Source of the DNA: Bacillota bacterium
GTDB lineage: Bacteria > Bacillota > Dethiobacteria > Dethiobacterales > Dethiobacteraceae
Direction of reading: 5' to 3'
Assembly: GCA_024650095.1 (NCBI GenBank)
Contig: JANKMV010000014.1
Coordinates: 1-9,106 of the forward strand
DNA length: 9,106 bases
Shown here one piece after another: positions 5,716 to 9,106 of this stretch. How positions within the stretch are numbered: position 1 is the first letter of the stretch; every line of letters begins with the position of its first letter. The position numbers and the translations under genes were made by a program. Below the pieces are notes generated by a model that was not told the DNA's origin, made no database searches, and was given only the letters and a program-made list of their open reading frames with translations.

Positions 5716-7059
5716 GTGGCGATAAAAATCACGAGTTAAGCTAACGACGACACTGCTTAATCCCCATAGACCGATTAAGTTGGGTATGGCCATCAGACCA
5801 TTCAATGTATCTGCCAGTGCCCACACCGCATGCAGTCCTCCCATAGCACCAATGGGAATTAAGGCAATCCAGAGAAATCGGTACAGTATGGCTGAACGGG
5901 TACCTACTACATATTCAAAACACTTTTCTCCGTAGTATGACCACGATACGAGGGTAGAAAAGGCAAAGAATACAAGCCCGATAGAAACTATATAACCACC
6001 AATTCCCGGTAAGCCCTGATTAAAAGCCGCCGTTGTCATGGCTGCACCTTCAAACCCTTGTGTCCAAGTTCCTGTGACTAAAATGGCTAATGCTGTGAGA
6101 GTACAGGAGAAATGGGTATCGAAGAAGACTTCAAACATACCCCATAAGCCTTGCCGGGCGGGGTGGTCTGTGCGGGCAGCCGCATGAGCAATGGATGCAC
6201 TGCCTAAACCCGCTTCATTGGTAAAGATACCACGTGCCACACCAAAGCGAAATGCATGCAAGACAGTTGCACCCGCAAAGCCCCCGATGGCAGCTCTACC
6301 AGTAAAGGCATGCGCCACAATCTGACTAAAAGCACTGGGTACTTGGATGCGGTAGAGGAAAAGGATGATGAGTGCACTAATGGTATAGAAACCCGCCATC
6401 AGTGGTACCAGTTTCTCCGTAAAGGATGCCACCCGGCGGATACCGCCAATAATAACAAGCGCTGTCACAACAGCCATGATTAAACCGGTTATAAGGGGTG
6501 GCACACGAAAACTTTCCTGCATCGCGCTGGCAACAGAATTAGCCTGCACCATATTGCCAATGCCAAACGCAGCAAGGGCGCCAAACAAAGCAAAAAGAAG
6601 CGCAAGCTTGCCGTTCTTAAGGCCACCTGCTAAATAATACATCGGTCCACCCACGACGACACCGTCGGGGCGCGTATGACGAAATTGAACAGCTAACACA
6701 ACTTCGGCATATTTTGTCACCATGCCAAAAAATGCCGACACCCACATCCAAAAAATTGCTCCTGGCCCCCCAAGTGTGATGGCAGTAGCGACGCCTGCAA
6801 TATTTCCCGTCCCGATGGTGGCAGCCAAAGCTGTCGTTAACGCTTGGAAGGGGCTAATTTCCCCTTTTCCACCTTTTTCCTGGCGTAGCAAACTGAAAAT
6901 TGTCTCACGTAACATGGTGATAAAACGCCGTACCTGCAGTCCATGAAGACGTAGAGTTAGAAATACCCCCGTGAATAAAACAGCGGCAATCATGATGGGT
7001 CCGCCAACAAAGTTATGTAGAAAATCATTTACCGCCCTGATGATAGTTAGACTGTCCAC
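5710..7059 (-). CDS. AGCS-family sodium:alanine/glycine symporter
   Basis: This 449-residue inner-membrane transporter has about ten or eleven hydrophobic segments and matches the alanine/glycine:cation symporter family (AlsT/DagA/AgcS type). Family signatures seen are GTGNIAGVATAI (83-94), GPGAIFWMW (98-106), GIFTNEAGLGSASIAHAAA (277-295) and FFAFSTLVSWSYYGE (364-378). Members import alanine or glycine with Na+; which substrate is used here cannot be read from sequence. The start is a GTG at 7059 with GGGAG eight bases upstream (7072-7068), and the N-terminus MDSLTIIRAVNDFLHNFVGGP fits family proteins. It lies 72 bp after the radical SAM gene and 120 bp before cdaA, on the same strand and with no clear terminator on either side. 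One family position looks odd: DTHFSCTLTAL (314-324) puts a histidine where relatives, as I recall them, usually have a hydrophobic residue. The length is normal and the gene appears intact. Confidence 0.94.
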   Translation of the reverse strand: MDSLTIIRAVNDFLHNFVGGPIMIAAVLFTGVFLTLRLHGLQVRRFITMLRETIFSLLRQEKGGKGEISPFQALTTALAATIGTGNIAGVATAITLGGPGAIFWMWVSAFFGMVTKYAEVVLAVQFRHTRPDGVVVGGPMYYLAGGLKNGKLALLFALFGALAAFGIGNMVQANSVASAMQESFRVPPLITGLIMAVVTALVIIGGIRRVASFTEKLVPLMAGFYTISALIILFLYRIQVPSAFSQIVAHAFTGRAAIGGFAGATVLHAFRFGVARGIFTNEAGLGSASIAHAAARTDHPARQGLWGMFEVFFDTHFSCTLTALAILVTGTWTQGFEGAAMTTAAFNQGLPGIGGYIVSIGLVFFAFSTLVSWSYYGEKCFEYVVGTRSAILYRFLWIALIPIGAMGGLHAVWALADTLNGLMAIPNLIGLWGLSSVVVSLTRDFYRHS

Positions 7060-7131
7060 AACTCACGCTCCCTTTTTGTAACCCTCTTTCAATAAGTATG
7101 CCACAAGTAGGGGGCGAAATGTCACAGAATT

Positions 7132-8124
7132 TTACGCGTTCATAATTTCGGCTGGCTGCCTGCAGTACGGACAGAGACCATCTTTTACTTTATTTATTAT
7201 CTTATATCCATCCCGCAAGACAAGAATTTCTCCACAAGAGGGGCACATTGTATGGGCGGTCATCTGGGTGGGGATATTCCCCAAATAAACATACTGTAAT
7301 TTCCGTAGGGCAATCTCTCGCAGTTTCTCTAAGGTAGAAACAGGCGTCGCTGGTTGTCGAAAACGGTGCTGGGGATAGTAGCGGGTAAAGTGGACAGGAA
7401 TTTTGGGGTTTATGTCAGCAACCCAGTCTGCGAAACGACGAACTTCATTTTCATTATCATTTAACGAAGGAACAACGAGGTAGGTAAGTTCCACATGGGA
7501 GACTGCCGCCGCTTCTTCTACGTAGCGCAAAACGGGTTGCAGACGCCCAGCACAATGATCTTGATAAAAATCATTAGTAAATGCTTTTACGTCAATATTA
7601 AAGGCATCAATAAAGGGAAGCAGTGCCCGTAATGGTTCAAGATTGAGGTACCCATTTGTGACCAACACATTTTTCAAGCCATGCTGGTGCACCAATTGCG
7701 CGGTCTCCCTCACAAACTCGTACCACATGCCCGGTTCGGAGTATGTATAGGCGATACCCATGACACTAGGCTTGATGGCGGTAAGCATTTCCATCAACTG
7801 CAGAGGCGTCTTGCGTGTGTACATAGTTTCGGCAGAGGCACGAGCCAACTGCCAATTTTGACAGAAGCCGCAGTCTAAGTTACAACCCACCGTACCCACA
7901 GATAATATCTGCTGCCCAGGATAGAAATGATAAAGTGGTTTTTTCTCAATGGGGTCGCTGGCGAGGGCGGCACAAAGGCCATAATTTAACGTATAGAGTT
8001 TCTTCCCTTTTGCTTGCCGCACACCACATAGACCCGTTTCCCCCGTTTTAAGACGGCAAAAATGGGGGCACAGGTAACATAGGACAGCATCTTTAGTGGC
8101 TTGGTAGTATAGAGCTTCTTGCAT
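7132..8124 (-). CDS. AmmeMemoRadiSam system radical SAM enzyme (PFL-activase-like)
   Basis: This 330-residue protein is a radical SAM enzyme resembling pyruvate formate-lyase activating enzymes. The CX3CX2C motif that holds the [4Fe-4S] cluster and S-adenosylmethionine is CNLDCGFC at residues 81-88. The SAM-binding barrel follows, with YTYSEPGMWYEF (126-137), LVTNGY (154-159) and NIDVKAF (176-182). Two further cysteine groups flank the barrel: C16, C19, C23 and C33 at the N-terminus, and CPSC (294-297) with CPYC (318-321) at the C-terminus, the latter resembling a zinc ribbon. The ATG at 8124 is preceded by AAGGAAGGG about 12 bases upstream, rather far; a nearer ATG is out of frame. The gene sits 20 bp after the AMMECR1 fusion gene, which identifies it as the radical SAM member of the AmmeMemoRadiSam set rather than a true formate-lyase activase; no glycyl radical enzyme gene is present. 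Its substrate is unknown. Confidence 0.92.
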   Translation of the reverse strand: MQEALYYQATKDAVLCYLCPHFCRLKTGETGLCGVRQAKGKKLYTLNYGLCAALASDPIEKKPLYHFYPGQQILSVGTVGCNLDCGFCQNWQLARASAETMYTRKTPLQLMEMLTAIKPSVMGIAYTYSEPGMWYEFVRETAQLVHQHGLKNVLVTNGYLNLEPLRALLPFIDAFNIDVKAFTNDFYQDHCAGRLQPVLRYVEEAAAVSHVELTYLVVPSLNDNENEVRRFADWVADINPKIPVHFTRYYPQHRFRQPATPVSTLEKLREIALRKLQYVYLGNIPTQMTAHTMCPSCGEILVLRDGYKIINKVKDGLCPYCRQPAEIMNA

Positions 8125-8144
8125 ACAATATCCATGCCCTTCCT

Positions 8145-9106
8145 TTAATAATAGCGCTGCACATGAAAACGGAAAAGTTGGTAGGACTCGTGGGGCGCAA
8201 TCCCTGCTTTTTGTAATGCAATGGCTACTTGTTCCTCGGCAGTTGCCACCCCGGGTAAGGCGGGTAGGAGCAAGCCACGGCGTCTACCACTTTCCACAAT
8301 GACGCCATACTGTTCTGGATCTAACTCTCGCGGACTCGAAACCTCTTCGGCAGGGGCAAGCACATCCACCGAATACGAAAGGTGTGGCAATTCTTCCTGC
8401 GTTACCGCTGGGAAACGTGGGTCGTAGATGCCAGCAGAAATGGCATTTTCAATGATTTCTGCAGCTAGATTTTCATGCATTGCTTCAATAGTGCCAATAC
8501 AACCACGTAACTCGCCATCAAGCTTTAATGAGACAAATACACCAGCTTGCTGTTTTAGTAAGGGCGAATTTGCTGGAGGTGTAATTATTTGTTTAGTACG
8601 AACGAACGCCTCCAGCGTATTTTTGGCTAAGCTAACATGCTCACTTACAGGTGTGATCTCTGGTTTTTCCTGTGGTTGATGTTCTAATCCTGGCGTTAAA
8701 TCAGCGACCAGGTAGCCCACCCCAAATGGACTCTCATAGGAAAGGATTTGCGGCTGCACATCTACTCCGTCAAGGATGCCAAGACCTAGTACGAGGGAGC
8801 GGTAACCACATTCACCTGCTTCTTGTAGCAGTTGATTATCCATGGACAGAATGGCTTTCGTATCGAATGTCTCCACCATCTGTCGCAACTTGCGATCAAA
8901 TTCTGCGCCAGAGCGAGAAAAACCTGCGGGCGCATCTTCGGTTAAACGGTGTGAAAGGTCAGCGCTGCAGATCACTGCGGCGTGACGATGTAAGCGCTGT
9001 AGCGCTTTGCGCACTGCTTTTCCAAACGCATAGAGTTTTTGCGGAGCAAGAAGTCCATACGTTAGATGTACAATTGGCAAGTGAAGCCCCGCTTGTTGTA
9101 AAAAGT
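8145..9106 (-). CDS. AmmeMemoRadiSam fusion protein: Memo/LigB-type domain plus AMMECR1 domain (5' end cut by window edge)
   Basis: This gene is partial. The frame stays open to the right edge, and the most upstream possible start inside the window is a TTG at 9080 within a conserved-looking strand (FLQQAGLHLPIVHLTYG), so the true start lies outside. Numbering from that TTG, residues 1-130 look like the C-terminal half of a class III extradiol dioxygenase/Memo fold, with SADLSH at 39-44 and SPFGVGYLVADL at 117-128. A linker rich in P, E and Q follows. Residues about 150-311 form a complete AMMECR1 domain with its signature LRGCIGT at 191-197 and YDPRFPAV at 219-226. Family knowledge: AMMECR1, Memo and a radical SAM protein occur together in bacteria and archaea, and their joint reaction is not established. 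Here two of the three are fused and the radical SAM gene follows after 20 bp, consistent with an operon. The product looks cytoplasmic. The AMMECR1 assignment is firm; whether the N-terminal domain is catalytic cannot be judged from half a domain. Confidence 0.9.
   Translation of the reverse strand, partial: FLQQAGLHLPIVHLTYGLLAPQKLYAFGKAVRKALQRLHRHAAVICSADLSHRLTEDAPAGFSRSGAEFDRKLRQMVETFDTKAILSMDNQLLQEAGECGYRSLVLGLGILDGVDVQPQILSYESPFGVGYLVADLTPGLEHQPQEKPEITPVSEHVSLAKNTLEAFVRTKQIITPPANSPLLKQQAGVFVSLKLDGELRGCIGTIEAMHENLAAEIIENAISAGIYDPRFPAVTQEELPHLSYSVDVLAPAEEVSSPRELDPEQYGVIVESGRRRGLLLPALPGVATAEEQVAIALQKAGIAPHESYQLFRFHVQRYY

Noticed and set aside
7060..7131. Promoter for the symporter gene in the gap after the radical SAM gene
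   Set aside because: TTGTGG and TTACAA-like boxes occur, but the spacing (19 bases) and matches are poor.
454..8679. Plus-strand open frames of 60-90 codons inside the minus-strand genes
   Set aside because: They lie opposite clearly conserved genes, have no ribosome binding sites that I could see, and have compositions expected of antisense shadows.
9078..9080. TTG at 9080 as the true start of the AMMECR1 fusion gene
   Set aside because: The frame remains open to the window edge, no ribosome binding site precedes the TTG, and the first residues are the middle of a dioxygenase-like fold. The start is outside the window.

Overview
The window is about 9.1 kb of bacterial chromosome with every recognisable gene on the minus strand, so transcription reads from the right edge to the left. 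The content points to a low-to-mid GC member of the Bacillota (Firmicutes). The order cdaA-cdaR-glmM-glmS, a glmS ribozyme ahead of glmS, and strong GGAGG-type ribosome binding sites are all typical of that phylum. The AmmeMemoRadiSam genes and overall style would suit a Clostridia/Negativicutes-like anaerobe, but that narrower placement is inference.

Right part (9106-7132): the 3' portion of a gene joining a Memo/LigB-type dioxygenase-fold domain to an AMMECR1 domain, then the partner radical SAM enzyme. Together they cover the three components of the widespread AmmeMemoRadiSam system, whose biochemical function is not established to my knowledge. Middle (7059-5710): a complete AGCS-family sodium:alanine/glycine symporter. 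It is followed by a 120-bp spacer holding a direct repeat, a palindrome and repeated TTAAC motifs.

Left-centre (5589-375): the conserved cda-glm cluster. CdaA makes cyclic di-AMP, and CdaR is its membrane-anchored extracytoplasmic YbbR-domain partner. GlmM converts glucosamine-6-P to glucosamine-1-P for peptidoglycan precursors. GlmS makes glucosamine-6-P from fructose-6-P and glutamine. A strong candidate promoter starts right after the cdaR stop codon, so glmM-glmS may be transcribed separately from cdaA-cdaR. A full glmS ribozyme lies between glmM and glmS; it would cut the transcript when glucosamine-6-P is plentiful, lowering GlmS output while sparing upstream GlmM. A strong stem-loop terminator, apparently usable in both directions, ends the cluster.

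Left edge (1-260): no protein gene is supported. The stretch holds a consensus-like minus-strand promoter and two perfect palindromes, and looks like the control region of a gene beyond the left edge.

No tRNA, rRNA, CRISPR array, insertion sequence or prophage feature was seen. The genes are individually well known. The least understood parts are the AmmeMemoRadiSam pair and the unassigned regulatory DNA at 5600-5715 and 1-260.
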